Of a stretch of 64,000 bases of DNA, positions 1 to 9,168 are shown piece after piece. The stretch covers positions 42,230 to 106,229 of the forward strand of contig JAAVYI010000023.1 in assembly GCA_022791055.1 (NCBI GenBank), read 5' to 3'. A program made the position numbers and the translations under genes. This DNA is from Clostridia bacterium. GTDB taxonomy: Bacteria; Bacillota; Clostridia; Christensenellales; Pumilibacteraceae. Position 1 is the first letter of the stretch. Every line of letters starts with the position of its first letter. The notes under the pieces were generated by a model. It was not told the DNA's origin and did no database searches. It saw only the letters and a list, made by a program, of their open reading frames with translations.

Positions 1-1055
1 TGAATGTTCAGTTGCTTTAAAAATTCATACCTTGCGCTCAAATCCGCAGGATGCAAAACCCCAAATTCACCGTCATCGATTGCAAGCGGCCTGTTCTCAA
101 GATCAAGCACGTGTCCCTGGTCAACAATTACGATGCGCACTCCTTCCTGCCGATACTGCGTAAAAAACAAGGTTGACGCCACGCGCCCGCCGTCCTCGGT
201 CCGAATCGCCTTTAAAAACGCGTCGAACGGCATCCGCTCTCCCGACAGCATCATAGCAAAAAACCGTTCTTTGTAACTACGCGAACCGGTCTTTCCGCCC
301 TTAGCCATACGGTCGCGCTCCAACAATTTGCGCACCGTTTTCGACGTTTCCGTTTTATACAATCTGTCCAAAAAGCGAGAAGCCCGCGCATCGTTTTTGT
401 ATATCAGCAATAACCGCACCAATGATTCTTTTTGTTTGGCAGCCGCGCCGGTATACATCGCAATAATTTTCGGCAAAATATCGATTTTATTTTCCAGCAG
501 ATAGCGACGTATCACCGTCTTATTCACATTCTTCTTATACAATAAAAGATTGAGTACAGCATCTTCGGCGCGCTGCGGATCGACATGGAACAAAATCGGA
601 TACAGATCAAACCCATCGTCGTACTGCGCAAAAACCGCTTCCGCGCGATCATAATCCGCATACGCAACTTTCACAAAATACAGGCGGATTGCGTTTCTCC
701 ACCCGCCCAATGTGCCGGTTGAAGAAAAAGCAGCCGCAAACATCGGATATAGCGCTTGCCGTTCGACAAAGCAGCGTTCACAAGTATCGACAAATAAATC
801 GAAATACCGTTGCTCCAATGTTGACGCAAACGACTTTGACAAATAATCCCTGTCGCTATACTGCTTGGAAATAAAGCCTTGCGAAAAAATCTCCGCCAGT
901 TTTTCATACGCCCCTTTTTCCAAAAGGGTTGTTATAAATTCACATGTATTTTTCCTGTCGAGCGGCGTGGAAAAGAATTCTCGACCGATTTCTTGTAGTT
1001 CGCCCTCTTTCCCTTGCAACACAGCACGCAGCAACGACTCCGTTTCGGCAGTCAT
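1..1055 (-). CDS. Partial large protein, possibly DUF4132 family
   Basis: The frame is open from an ATG at 1055 to the window edge, so about 351 N-terminal residues are visible and the C-terminus is missing. A good ribosome binding site (GGAGGAAAG) lies just before the ATG. The visible part is soluble and helical, with no signal peptide or membrane segment, like the helical-repeat region of large bacterial proteins. Near the edge it reads 'GVLHPADLSARYEFLKQL', which resembles the HP-(x)-L segment of DUF4132/MolR-type proteins; that assignment is tentative. It has its own promoter and lies downstream of spoIVFB on the same strand. Confidence 0.7.
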   Translation of the reverse strand, partial: MTAETESLLRAVLQGKEGELQEIGREFFSTPLDRKNTCEFITTLLEKGAYEKLAEIFSQGFISKQYSDRDYLSKSFASTLEQRYFDLFVDTCERCFVERQALYPMFAAAFSSTGTLGGWRNAIRLYFVKVAYADYDRAEAVFAQYDDGFDLYPILFHVDPQRAEDAVLNLLLYKKNVNKTVIRRYLLENKIDILPKIIAMYTGAAAKQKESLVRLLLIYKNDARASRFLDRLYKTETSKTVRKLLERDRMAKGGKTGSRSYKERFFAMMLSGERMPFDAFLKAIRTEDGGRVASTLFFTQYRQEGVRIVIVDQGHVLDLENRPLAIDDGEFGVLHPADLSARYEFLKQLNI

Positions 1056-1083
1056 AAAACTTTCCTCCGTACAAGCTACAATC

Positions 1084-1112
1084 ATTATAGCATAACTGTC
1101 GAATTATTACAA
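1084..1112 (-). promoter_or_regulatory. Sigma-A-type promoter for the partial gene at 1-1055
   Basis: On the minus strand TTGTAA (1112-1107), a 17-nt spacer and TATAAT (1089-1084) lie about 30 nt before the start codon. The -35 box overlaps the spoIVFB stop codon. This suggests the partial gene is transcribed separately from the min-spoIVF operon. Confidence 0.5.
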
Positions 1113-1979
1113 GTTTTTAGCCCGCCGAATTGAAATATTATGTTCACACGTTGCGCTTAGCCGTTCCAACTCGCTCTCGGAAATACGCCCCAAAACCGTC
1201 AAATTGTCATCCACAATGACAAATCCGGTATACGCATCGCTTTTCAACATCCGAAACAGCTTATATATAGGTGTTTTATCCGACACCATGATTTCCCGTA
1301 TCGGTAGCCCCTTTTCGATTTTAGCACGTCGAAACGCCATAGAATACAACCTCTCGTATTTGCATCGCTTATCGGGAATGACCGTAGAAACAAAAATGAA
1401 AAATGCCATAAACAGAAAGGAAAAGTTTATTCTTTTTAATATTATGACAGACATAGCAATAAGAAAGCCGGCAAATAAAATACCAACGACACGCATAACA
1501 TGATAGACTCGACGCCGTTTATATCGCATACTGAGAGCAGCCAACAGCGCCCGCCCACCATCCAGCGGAAACACTGGCACTAAATTGATCGCAGCCGTAA
1601 ACACGTTTGCATAAGCAAAAATGTCCGTATAAACATATGTAGACGGCCACAGCCACCATAACGCAACGACACAAACGCCTACCACCAAATTACTGCAAGG
1701 CCCGATAAGCGCAATTTTGATTTCATCCCCGTTGCGCGCGCCTTCAAATTCTCCCGTAAGCCCCGCGCCGTACGGCATTAAACGAAGTCGATTCAGCGCA
1801 TACCCCAATTTAGCCGCATAAGCCGCATGACACATTTCGTGCATCACGATCGCCACAAAGTAAGATACCGCTTCCAGCGCATACCCACAGGCAACCAATA
1901 CGACCAGCATGACAAACAAGAGCGGCGAAAAATAAAATTGCAAATGGCCGTTATCAGGCTTAATCTTCGTCTTTTTCAA
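1107..1979 (-). CDS. spoIVFB: SpoIVFB-like site-2 protease (M50) with CBS domain
   Basis: Membrane-embedded zinc metalloprotease of the M50 family. HEMCH gives the HExxH zinc site in the second hydrophobic segment, and NLVPVFPLDGGRALL supplies the third ligand (N-P-x-x-P-L-D-G). Four to six membrane segments are followed by a C-terminal CBS-like domain (IREIMVSDKTPIYKLF). In Bacillus SpoIVFB processes pro-sigma-K in the mother cell during sporulation; that role is inferred. The frame extends to 2030, but family length and the hydrophobic start favour a TTG at 1979, overlapping the upstream stop by 20 nt. The start is uncertain because no clear ribosome binding site is visible. It follows minD, minE and a SpoIVFA-like gene, as in the Bacillus minCD-spoIVFAB order. 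Confidence 0.8.
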   Translation of the reverse strand: MKKTKIKPDNGHLQFYFSPLLFVMLVVLVACGYALEAVSYFVAIVMHEMCHAAYAAKLGYALNRLRLMPYGAGLTGEFEGARNGDEIKIALIGPCSNLVVGVCVVALWWLWPSTYVYTDIFAYANVFTAAINLVPVFPLDGGRALLAALSMRYKRRRVYHVMRVVGILFAGFLIAMSVIILKRINFSFLFMAFFIFVSTVIPDKRCKYERLYSMAFRRAKIEKGLPIREIMVSDKTPIYKLFRMLKSDAYTGFVIVDDNLTVLGRISESELERLSATCEHNISIRRAKNL

Positions 1980-2259
1980 TCTGATCCAACGCCGGCAAAG
2001 CGCCCACATTCTCCCGCCCCAGCATGTCATATTGCGTTACCGCACAAAAAGCATCACGCACCTTTTCAGCCACAGGGTGCGCAATCCATTCACCCAAAAA
2101 GGCAACTAAAACCAGTACAGCCGCAATGCACCACCGCGCAAAAACAGCAGTATATCCTTTCTTTGTACGATATTTTACAATAACGGCGCTTTGATGCAAT
2201 TCGCCAGACGCGCGCTCTATTCCCGCATACTTGTCCATATCATACCATATGCCGGACAC
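1960..2259 (-). CDS. Short SpoIVFA-like membrane protein
   Basis: A 99-residue protein with a basic N-terminus, one hydrophobic segment (residues about 42-58) and a short outer segment (HPVAEKVRDAFCAVTQYDML). Its position directly before the SpoIVFB gene is that of SpoIVFA, the scaffold that anchors and inhibits SpoIVFB. Classic SpoIVFA is about 260 residues and ends in a LytM/M23-like domain, which is absent here. The shown start is a GTG at 2259; an ATG at 2238 in the same frame is an alternative. It starts 15 nt after minE stops. Identity rests on position and topology more than on sequence. Confidence 0.55.
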   Translation of the reverse strand: MSGIWYDMDKYAGIERASGELHQSAVIVKYRTKKGYTAVFARWCIAAVLVLVAFLGEWIAHPVAEKVRDAFCAVTQYDMLGRENVGALPALDQIEKDED

Positions 2260-2274
2260 GAAAAAAGTATGCCG

Positions 2275-2511
2275 TCAATTTTTGATCAGCTTCCCGATCT
2301 CATAAAAAGTACGCGTTTTAGCCGTCACGGTGATTAAGCAAGCGCCCCGCTCATCCAAATCCGCCGTAACCGCAACATCCTCGCCGCCTAGCTCCATATA
2401 GTTGGACAGTATCCCGTACACATCGCTTTTGACAACACGCAATGTATTTTCCATCATGCCCGCACGGTCGGTAATGACCGCATTTTTCAATTTCTCTTTG
2501 ACTTCATTCAT
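2275..2511 (-). CDS. minE: Cell division topological specificity factor MinE
   Basis: 78 residues. The N-terminal part (LKNAVITDRAGMMENTL) matches the MinD-interacting helix region and the rest matches the MinE dimerisation domain (VKSDVYGILSNYMELGGEDV). MinE stimulates the MinD ATPase and drives pole-to-pole or polar patterning of the division inhibitor. It lies 4 nt after minD and 15 nt before the SpoIVFA-like gene, so it is co-transcribed. MinE occurs in some Clostridia but not in Bacillus, so its presence is consistent with a clostridial host. No minC lies in the cluster. Confidence 0.85.
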   Translation of the reverse strand: MNEVKEKLKNAVITDRAGMMENTLRVVKSDVYGILSNYMELGGEDVAVTADLDERGACLITVTAKTRTFYEIGKLIKN

Positions 2512-2515
2512 ATGC

Positions 2516-3307
2516 CTACACGATACGCCGCAGCCCGCGCTTCAAGCCGCCGAAAAAGCCCCTATATTTTTTGGTAACATCATATATTTGCCTGGTACCC
2601 AAATGAATGTTTGCCGCCAAAAGTCGGATCGCGTCGTAGCCCTCCGACCCAATACTGCGATTGACTCCGAAATTACCCGAAAGATTCATGTCGTCATCTT
2701 CGGGAATCATGCCGATCGGCGCCAGTTTCAAGAGCTGTTCGACGTCGGCCACATCCACCATTTCGGCGCTTAAAATCAAGTCCCCACGCGCACGATTGAC
2801 CACCACATCCGCCTTTAATCCGTATGACTTCAACAATCGCAGTACTTTATCCGCATCTTTTATCGATGAAATATGCGGCGTTACAACAACCAAGCCTTCG
2901 TTACAGGCCGCTACGGCGCGGTGAAATCCCAGCTCGATACCGGCCGGGCAATCGACCAGCACATAATCGAACGACGCTTCCAAAGCCCGAATAACGGCGC
3001 GAATATTTTGGCCGTTGATTTTCGCCGTGTCGTAGCTGTGCGCGCTGGGCATAACAAACAGCCCCTTAGCCTCCGTATCTGCAATCAGCGCCTGCCGCGG
3101 CCGACAACGATTTTCGATCACGTCGATCAAATCAAAAGTAATGCGATTTTCCACGTCCATCAAGACGTCCAAATTGTTCAGACCTATATCTGTATCCATC
3201 AGCACGACACGTAAACCCATTTCGGCCAACGCCCGCCCCAAGTTTGCCGTCAACGTCGTCTTTCCGACGCCACCCTTACCCGATGTCACCACAATAGAAC
3301 GCGCCAT
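2516..3307 (-). CDS. minD: Septum site-determining ATPase MinD
   Basis: 263 residues, the normal MinD length. The deviant Walker A motif is intact (SGKGGVGKTTLTANLG, residues 9-24), with the switch DTDIGLNNLD and VDCPAGIE following. The C-terminus ends in a basic amphipathic stretch (KKYRGFFGGLKRGLRRIV) that fits the membrane-targeting sequence. MinD binds the membrane as an ATP dimer and recruits its partners to place the division septum. The ATG at 3307 follows an AAAGGACGG ribosome binding site. First gene of the minD-minE-spoIVFA-like-spoIVFB operon. Confidence 0.93.
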   Translation of the reverse strand: MARSIVVTSGKGGVGKTTLTANLGRALAEMGLRVVLMDTDIGLNNLDVLMDVENRITFDLIDVIENRCRPRQALIADTEAKGLFVMPSAHSYDTAKINGQNIRAVIRALEASFDYVLVDCPAGIELGFHRAVAACNEGLVVVTPHISSIKDADKVLRLLKSYGLKADVVVNRARGDLILSAEMVDVADVEQLLKLAPIGMIPEDDDMNLSGNFGVNRSIGSEGYDAIRLLAANIHLGTRQIYDVTKKYRGFFGGLKRGLRRIV

Positions 3308-3366
3308 AAACTACCGTCCTTTTAACCGATTTCCCTCATTATACCCCTTTTATCCGCATGAAGAAA
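3308..3366 (-). promoter_or_regulatory. Probable promoter of the minDE-spoIVF operon
   Basis: A perfect TATAAT (minus strand, 3343-3338) lies about 30 nt before the minD start. No good -35 hexamer is seen at 16-18 nt upstream (TTTCTT is the best), so this is a moderate call. The remaining sequence up to 3583 holds only the ribosome binding site of the next plus-strand gene and no other recognisable feature. Confidence 0.4.
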
Positions 3367-3583
3367 GACTATCTTTGTAAAAACGGTGCTAAAAACGGCG
3401 AATCGCCTAAGCATCTGTATTTTCAGGAATTACTGATAATGATCAAACAATCGCTTGAATAAACAATCGATTTCCGCTATAAACTTAAAAATAAATGCCT
3501 TTGCGATTTATTAAGCCCAACAAAAATCGAACCAAAGTCACTACCTTAAACGACTTTACATTTACAAGTCAAAGGAGCCGAAA

Positions 3584-4004
3584 ATGCCGACAACGCTTAT
3601 TAAAAAAGCCGAAAACCTCTTATCCCTTTGCGACGTATGCCAAGTCGCTTCCGTATCGGAAAACGGATTCCCGCGCATCTGCATCTTGAAACCGCTGAAA
3701 AATCTCGGCATTCGGGAATTTTGGTTTTCGACCGGCTCGAGCGGAACGAAAGTCCGGCATTTTAAGAAAAACGACAAGGCCGGTGTTACATATTATCACG
3801 GTGGCGACAACATAACTTTAACCGGTCATGTGGAAATCGTCTCCGACTCAACGGTCAGGAATGATTTATGGAAAACATGGTGTCATTTTCTTGCAAAACA
3901 CTTTTTCAACGGCAGCAAAGACGATCCCGAATTTTGCATTCTCCATCACCGCCCAAGAAACCACCATATATGTTGATAGCAAGTTCGAAACGTTCGCATT
4001 ATAA
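3584..4004 (+). pseudogene. PNPOx-family flavin-binding protein, frameshifted near the end
   Basis: The first 120 residues read as a small pyridoxamine 5'-phosphate oxidase-like split barrel (general stress protein 26 type), with ASVSENGFPRICILKPL and a FWFSTGSSGTKVRHF strand. A strong AAAGGAG site precedes the ATG. After DDPEFCIL the frame runs out to a stop at 3976 in sequence unlike the family. Shifting by one nucleotide near 3943-3947 restores 'ITAQETTIYVDSKFETF' and a stop at 4002-4004, the expected family C-terminus. Either the gene is recently broken or there is an indel error; the neighbour is also frameshifted. Confidence 0.7.
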
Positions 4005-4042
4005 AATCACTTTTTCCTTTTACAGATAAGGCGCGCCGCACT

Positions 4043-4600
4043 ATGTTACCGAAAACAGAACGACTGTACATGCGGGGAACTAAATCCCCACGATTTTTCG
4101 GCTTTATGTAAAATATTACAAGATGCACAAAGCATGTATGTGTATGAGGGCGCCTTTGACGACGCCGAAGTCCTTGAGTGGCCGGAGCGGCAAATAACCC
4201 GCTATCGAAAATGGGGGTTCGGCCTACGGGGCGTCGTTTTGAAAGAAACCGGCGAATTGATCGGCCAATGCGGACTCACCATGCAACCATGGAAAGAACA
4301 AGAAGTACTCGAAATAGGCTACTTGTTTCAGCGGCAATTTTGGCATCAAGGCTATGCGATCGAGGCCGCAAAAGCATGTAAAAATACGCCTTTGACGTCT
4401 TGCACGCCGACGAAGTTTGCGCTATTATTCGAGACACAAATACCGCCTCCATCCGTGTAGCGATTCGAAACGGAATGACTTTTCGAGATACCCGGATAAA
4501 ACATTTTCGCGGCGTGGATATGCCGCACCATCGCTATGTCGCGGCGCGCAAAAGCACAGCGCAGACGTCCAACAACCGAAATTCCCGTCAAGAGCATTGA
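4043..4600 (+). pseudogene. GNAT acetyltransferase with two frameshifts
   Basis: Three overlapping frames together encode one RimJ/RimL-like acetyltransferase. It begins MLPKTERLYMR at 4043. Removing one G from the GGGG run near 4075 continues as ELNPHDFSALCKILQD into the frame carrying GVVLKETGELIGQCGL and GYLFQRQFWHQGYAIEAAKA. Adding one A to the A run near 4381 continues as YAFDVLHADEVCAIIRDTN and NTASIRVAIRNGM to the stop at 4598-4600. All core GNAT motifs are recoverable. Both indels are in short homopolymers, so sequencing error is a serious alternative to true decay. Confidence 0.7.
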
Positions 4601-4733
4601 AAAATGCACGAATTACGATTGCGAAATATATCAAACAAACTGAATTTTTTGCAAAAAAGCAGCCCGCCCCGCTTTTTCAGCCCGACGAGCCGCTATTATG
4701 CTCGACATAACACGCACGTTTGGAGGCGCAAAG

Positions 4734-5294
4734 TTACATCGGTTTTAAATTTCGATTCAGTCTATCCACTAACCACGCAAACCGTTTTTGCCTTCCGTCA
4801 TCCGTCTTAGCATCGAAATATGCCCGCGCATATGTTTTCTTGACCGACGCGGACATTGTCTGATAATTCGTGCGCGCCGGCTCGACACCTTCCAAGAGCG
4901 CAACAATACAATCTATTTGCGCCTCTGTAATCGGCGGCGTTTTAGGCGCATCCCACTGGCCGTTTTGGCGCGCCTCTTCTACTTTCTTTCTACCGAAATC
5001 GGTCATAAGCCCGCGAGCTTCCAGGCTCTCGACTAATGATTTATTTTTCTCCGACCAGTTACTGTTTTGCCGCCGCATAGAAAAATATTTCTTATATGTT
5101 TTGTCGTCAATGCTCTGCATCTGCCCGTCGATCCAGCCAAAACAAAGCGCCTCTTCCAACGCCTCGCTTGCCTTCATTGTTTTCGGACCGCCGGCTTTGC
5201 CGAACAGCAACCAACGGCCTTCTTCCGACAAGCAATGTATTTTGAGCCATTCTCGAAATTCGTGTCTGTCGGTAAATTTCATCATCTCGCTCAT
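4734..5294 (-). CDS. YdeI/OmpD-associated family protein
   Basis: 186 residues from the ATG at 5294, chosen because AAAGGG lies 6 nt upstream; the frame is open further back but without a site. It carries the family signature: a WLLFGKAGG strand, EALEEALCFGWIDGQ, then SMRRQNSNWSEKNK and the GLMTDFGRKKVEEA helix. These proteins are often annotated as bacteriocin-protection or YdeI-like, but the biochemical function is unknown. It is a single gene facing the same way as radC, about 96 nt away. Confidence 0.8.
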   Translation of the reverse strand: MSEMMKFTDRHEFREWLKIHCLSEEGRWLLFGKAGGPKTMKASEALEEALCFGWIDGQMQSIDDKTYKKYFSMRRQNSNWSEKNKSLVESLEARGLMTDFGRKKVEEARQNGQWDAPKTPPITEAQIDCIVALLEGVEPARTNYQTMSASVKKTYARAYFDAKTDDGRQKRFAWLVDRLNRNLKPM

Positions 5295-5390
5295 TGCATA
5301 CCCTTTACGCAAGCCCCCACGTATTCGACGCAAAAATTATTGCCTTTCTGCGTCGATAAAATTTCACAACGCATTTTTACATTTGCCGCG

Positions 5391-6395
5391 TTACTTTCTC
5401 GCTTTTTGCAACACCTCGTCCAAATTAAGGCGGTCGCGCTTGATCTTGGCCAATAAATCGCTATAAGACGTATCTACCGACAAATCTTTTGTCTGCTTAT
5501 AAAAATCAATGCTTCGCGGATTTAACGGTTCAGCCACAACTTCGCCCTGTTCGAACACACGCAACCGATATTCGGCATACATGGAATTATACTCATGCAC
5601 GCGCTCAAGAGATTCGGCAAAATGCGTTCCGTTCAACTGATCGTATTTTTGATATGCCGTAGTAATAACGCCGTTGTTATACATACTGACAAAACCGTAA
5701 TCGGTGATAATAAAATGGTCGTATAACGCAATATTCGCGCCTCGAGCCGTAATCGCCAAATCCATTGTCGTCTGCACGTCGTCCAACGAAGGCACCATGC
5801 TGCCGGCAGGATGATTGTGTGCCAATATAATTTTCACGGCGCCGGCATTCAACGCATGCCGTATGATTTTAGCCAAATCGATCGCCACACTGTTAGGCGA
5901 TCCGTTTTCAACAATATCCACCCGCATCAGTCGACCGTTGATATCCATACAGGCGAGCGCCAAAATTTCTTCATTACGCCCCATAAAAAGCGCATGAAAC
6001 TTGTCGAGCGCGTCGCCGGGCGATTCGATATATTCGTCGCTCAACGTCCGCGCTTGCATACACATTCTGGACATCGGAAGCAACAACCGCAAAATGCGTG
6101 CCGCGCTGTCGGTCATGCCTTTTACCGATTTCAAATCGATGAGCGGTGCGCTGGCCACGCCATGCAAATCACCGAATCGATCCAACAACCGATGCGCGAT
6201 CAACTTCGTATCTTTTCGCGGTATGCCGAAAAACAAGGCATATTCCAACACATCGACCGGGGTCATGTACTGAAAATCGGGATCCTTATCAACCAACGCC
6301 TTTACTCGTTCACGATGTCCCTGCGCGTGCAGACGGCGCAATTCTTCGTCCGTTAGCGCCTCACGACCAACGTCACGTCTTCTTTTGTCAGACAT
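5391..6395 (-). CDS. radC: RadC-family JAB/MPN protein with long C-terminal tail
   Basis: 334 residues from the ATG at 6395, which has AGGAAG upstream and follows proA by 4 nt; the open frame further upstream overlaps proA and is not credible. An N-terminal helix-hairpin-helix-like region (VLEYALFFGIPRKDTK, LKSVKGMTDSAARIL) is followed by the JAMM-type domain with AHNHPAGSMVPSLDD. The domain has an intact metal-binding motif. Despite the name, a repair role for RadC is not established. Unusually, about 85 residues follow the normal end of the family (from YQKYDQLNG), ending in a charged helical segment. It is probably in one operon with proA and yebC. Confidence 0.85.
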   Translation of the reverse strand: MSDKRRRDVGREALTDEELRRLHAQGHRERVKALVDKDPDFQYMTPVDVLEYALFFGIPRKDTKLIAHRLLDRFGDLHGVASAPLIDLKSVKGMTDSAARILRLLLPMSRMCMQARTLSDEYIESPGDALDKFHALFMGRNEEILALACMDINGRLMRVDIVENGSPNSVAIDLAKIIRHALNAGAVKIILAHNHPAGSMVPSLDDVQTTMDLAITARGANIALYDHFIITDYGFVSMYNNGVITTAYQKYDQLNGTHFAESLERVHEYNSMYAEYRLRVFEQGEVVAEPLNPRSIDFYKQTKDLSVDTSYSDLLAKIKRDRLNLDEVLQKARK

Positions 6396-6399
6396 AGCA

Positions 6400-7641
6400 C
6401 TACTTCCTGGTTTGTCCTTGACCGTAAATTTTGTATTTTTCCGATGTGAGCTGCCGCAGCCCCAACGGTCCGCGCGCATGTAGCTTTTGTGTGGAAATCC
6501 CCATTTCAGCACCGAACCCAAATTCAAAGCCATCCGTGAACCGCGTCGATGCGTTGACATACACAGCCGCGCTATCAACCCCGTTCAAGAATTTCTCCGC
6601 CACCGCCGAATCCTGCGTAACAATAACTTCGCTGTGGTGCGTCCCGTGCGCATTGATCCAAGTAATCGCCTCATCGCAATCGCCGACAACTTTGACCGCA
6701 ATGGTCAACGCGTTATATTCGGTATAAAAATCGCTATCCGTTGCCGGGACAACACCGCCGCACAATGCGCAAGTTTCCGCACAGCCGCGAACCTCAACGC
6801 CATGGTGTTGCAATTCCGCCACCAACACCGGTAACGCAGTCGGTGCAATATCGCGATCTATCAACAGCTTTTCCAATGCGTTACACACACTGGGTCGTTG
6901 CAACTTACCGTTAAGCAGGATCTCTTTCGCCATATGCAGATCGGCTGTTTTTTCCACGTAAGCATGACAGTTCCCCGCCCCCGTTTCGATAACAGGTACA
7001 GAGGCGTTATCCACAACCGTCCGAATCAGTGCAGCCGACCCGCGCGGGATCAATACATCGACAAATTCCCGACATTTCATCAGCGCATCGGCACCCGCAT
7101 GCGTCGTATCCTCAATTAACTGTATAAAATCCGATCGATACCCGTTTTTTTCCAAAGCCGATCGAATCACACCGACAATCGCCCGATTCGACTGTAGCGC
7201 GTCTTTACTGCCGCGCAACACCACTGCATTGCCCGTCTTGATACAAAGCGCAATCGCGTCAACCGTCACATTCGGACGCGCTTCGTAAATAATGCCGACA
7301 ACCCCCAAAGGAACTCGCACTTTGACTATATTTAGCCCCGTATCGGTCGTCCAAGATTCCTTGATCTCCCCGACCGGGTCATTCAAAGTAATCAATGCGC
7401 GTACCCCTTCGCCAATACCGCATATGCGCGTAGCATCGAGCGCCAATCGATCGAGAAAATGTTCCGGCTTATCCTGCGCAGCCGCCAAGTCCAGCGCGTT
7501 CCCTTGTAGAATAGTATCCGTCTCGTCCAGTAGTGACTGCGCGACAATCTCCAACATGGCGTTTTTTACGCCGGACGGACATTGCGCCAAGTATCCGCAA
7601 GCCGCTTTCGCCGCGCGGCAACATTCGTTTACCGCGCTCAT
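6400..7641 (-). CDS. proA: Gamma-glutamyl phosphate reductase
   Basis: 413 residues, full length. ProA reduces gamma-glutamyl phosphate to glutamate semialdehyde with NADPH in proline synthesis. The aldehyde dehydrogenase fold is visible, with [28 protein letters not shown] and the catalytic cysteine region ([15 protein letters not shown]), ending in [16 protein letters not shown]. The usual partner proB (glutamate 5-kinase) is not in the window. The start codon overlaps the yebC stop by 4 nt (ATGA type), so translation is coupled. Confidence 0.95.
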   Translation of the reverse strand: MSAVNECCRAAKAACGYLAQCPSGVKNAMLEIVAQSLLDETDTILQGNALDLAAAQDKPEHFLDRLALDATRICGIGEGVRALITLNDPVGEIKESWTTDTGLNIVKVRVPLGVVGIIYEARPNVTVDAIALCIKTGNAVVLRGSKDALQSNRAIVGVIRSALEKNGYRSDFIQLIEDTTHAGADALMKCREFVDVLIPRGSAALIRTVVDNASVPVIETGAGNCHAYVEKTADLHMAKEILLNGKLQRPSVCNALEKLLIDRDIAPTALPVLVAELQHHGVEVRGCAETCALCGGVVPATDSDFYTEYNALTIAVKVVGDCDEAITWINAHGTHHSEVIVTQDSAVAEKFLNGVDSAAVYVNASTRFTDGFEFGFGAEMGISTQKLHARGPLGLRQLTSEKYKIYGQGQTRK

Positions 7642-8381
7642 TCCTCGTCTTCTTCCTCCGGTAAATCCGCGTTATGGTACACGTTCTGCACGTCGTCATT
7701 GTCCTCGAAATTATCCAGCATACGCATCAATTTCGGCATAGTCGCCTCATCCACAGCCACCGAATTTTGCGGGATTCGATCGATCTCACTGCTGACGAAT
7801 GCGTACCCCAGTTTTTCCAAACCTTCACGCACAGCCGAGAACGTACCGACGTCCGTCAAGATTTCATAAGCGCCTTCCCCGACGTTGAAGTCGTCCGCAC
7901 CGCAGTCTATCGCCGTCATCATCATTTCGTCATCGTCCATCCCGGCCTTCTTTTCGATGATCAAAACACCCTTGCTGTCGAACAAATACGAGACGCAGCC
8001 GTTCGTTCCCATCGAGCCGCCGGACTTATCGAAAATATGCCGAACGTCTGCCGCCGTGCGATTTTTATTATCGGTCAAGCACTCAACAATGACAGCCACA
8101 CCGCCCGGGCCATACCCCTCATAGGTAATGCTTTCATAATTGATCGCCCCCAACTCACCGCTGGCTTTTTTGATGCTGCGGGTAATATTGTCATTCGGCA
8201 TATTTGCCGCTTTCGCTTTAGCGATCACATCGCGCAACTTGGCATTGCTATTGGGATCCGCTCCACCGGCTTTGACCGCCACGGCAATCTCTCTGCCGAT
8301 CTTGGTAAAGATTTTACCACGCACCGCGTCCGCTTTGCCCTTTTGGCGCTTGATATTCGCCCACTTGCTATGTCCTGACAT
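7638..8381 (-). CDS. yebC: YebC/TACO1-family translation or transcription factor
   Basis: 247 residues. The family N-terminus is unmistakable ([18 protein letters not shown]), followed by [16 protein letters not shown] and [19 protein letters not shown]. YebC-family proteins were long called transcriptional regulators; some members help ribosomes pass proline-rich stretches. A strong AAGGAG site precedes the ATG. It sits between a SpoU-type RNA methyltransferase and proA on the same strand. Confidence 0.93.
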   Translation of the reverse strand: MSGHSKWANIKRQKGKADAVRGKIFTKIGREIAVAVKAGGADPNSNAKLRDVIAKAKAANMPNDNITRSIKKASGELGAINYESITYEGYGPGGVAVIVECLTDNKNRTAADVRHIFDKSGGSMGTNGCVSYLFDSKGVLIIEKKAGMDDDEMMMTAIDCGADDFNVGEGAYEILTDVGTFSAVREGLEKLGYAFVSSEIDRIPQNSVAVDEATMPKLMRMLDNFEDNDDVQNVYHNADLPEEEDEE

Positions 8382-8393
8382 AATTCATTCTCC

Positions 8394-9131
8394 TTATTTA
8401 TTTAATGCGTACATCATAATTCCCGCGCTTACTGCCGCATTGAGCGATTCCATATTTTCCATAGGAATCCGCAACCGAACATCGGCAGCGCATAAAATTT
8501 CATCGGAAATCCCATTAGCCTCGTTCCCGATCACCAAACACAGTTTTTGCTTGCCGGCTTTATACGCGTGCAACGACGTTCCGGCCAAATCCGCACAAAT
8601 CACCGTATAGCCGGCGGTACGAATATCCGTTATTGTCATACTCGGATAATTGCATACCGCCACGCCGCTCATCGCGCTTCGCACCGTCTTCGCCCCGTAC
8701 ACATCGGCGCAATCACGACAAATAATATCCGTAAACCCGAACGCCGCAGCCGTTCGGATAATCGTCCCCAAATTGCCGGGATCCCGCACGCGATCCAAAA
8801 ATAAGCATCGTTCGGCGGCAAGCGGCTTAGAAACATTTTTACGTACCACCGCTATAATACCCTGCGAATTTTCAGTTTCGGACAGTTTTTCAAATACTAT
8901 GTCTGACAGAATATGTGTTTCAATATTGAAATCGCATCTATTATGCGAAACATAGTACGATTCGGAAATGAATAATTCCGCAATTAGCGTACTATCCCAG
9001 GCCGCAATGTCATGAATCAAGCGTTCGCCTTCTGCTCGATACAGCCCGCTTTCATCCCGAAATTTCTTTTGTTGCAACTTGGCCGCACGTTTTACATTTG
9101 TGTTATCCGTCGAGCGTATGATTGTATCCAT
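8394..9131 (-). CDS. TrmH/SpoU-family rRNA or tRNA 2'-O-methyltransferase
   Basis: 245 residues. An N-terminal substrate-binding region (KFRDESGLYRAEGERLIHD) precedes the SPOUT knot domain with its three motifs: LDRVRDPGNLGTIIRTAAAF, VIGNEANGISDEIL and MESLNAAVSAGIMMYAL. The enzyme transfers a methyl group from S-adenosylmethionine to a ribose 2'-OH. The exact RNA target cannot be read from sequence; RlmB- and YsgA-like enzymes are the nearest types. Its ATG lies only 5 nt beyond the rplT terminator, with no clear ribosome binding site, so expression may rely on read-through or an unseen promoter. Confidence 0.88.
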   Translation of the reverse strand: MDTIIRSTDNTNVKRAAKLQQKKFRDESGLYRAEGERLIHDIAAWDSTLIAELFISESYYVSHNRCDFNIETHILSDIVFEKLSETENSQGIIAVVRKNVSKPLAAERCLFLDRVRDPGNLGTIIRTAAAFGFTDIICRDCADVYGAKTVRSAMSGVAVCNYPSMTITDIRTAGYTVICADLAGTSLHAYKAGKQKLCLVIGNEANGISDEILCAADVRLRIPMENMESLNAAVSAGIMMYALNK

Positions 9132-9136
9132 ATACG

Positions 9137-9164
9137 AAAAAGGGCGCTTATACAGCAGCCCTTT
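9137..9164 (-). terminator. Terminator of infC-rpmI-rplT
   Basis: A hairpin with a 7-bp stem (AAAGGGC/GCCCTTT) is followed on the minus strand by a run of T. It begins 4 nt after the rplT stop codon. Confidence 0.75.
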
Positions 9165-9168
9165 ACCC

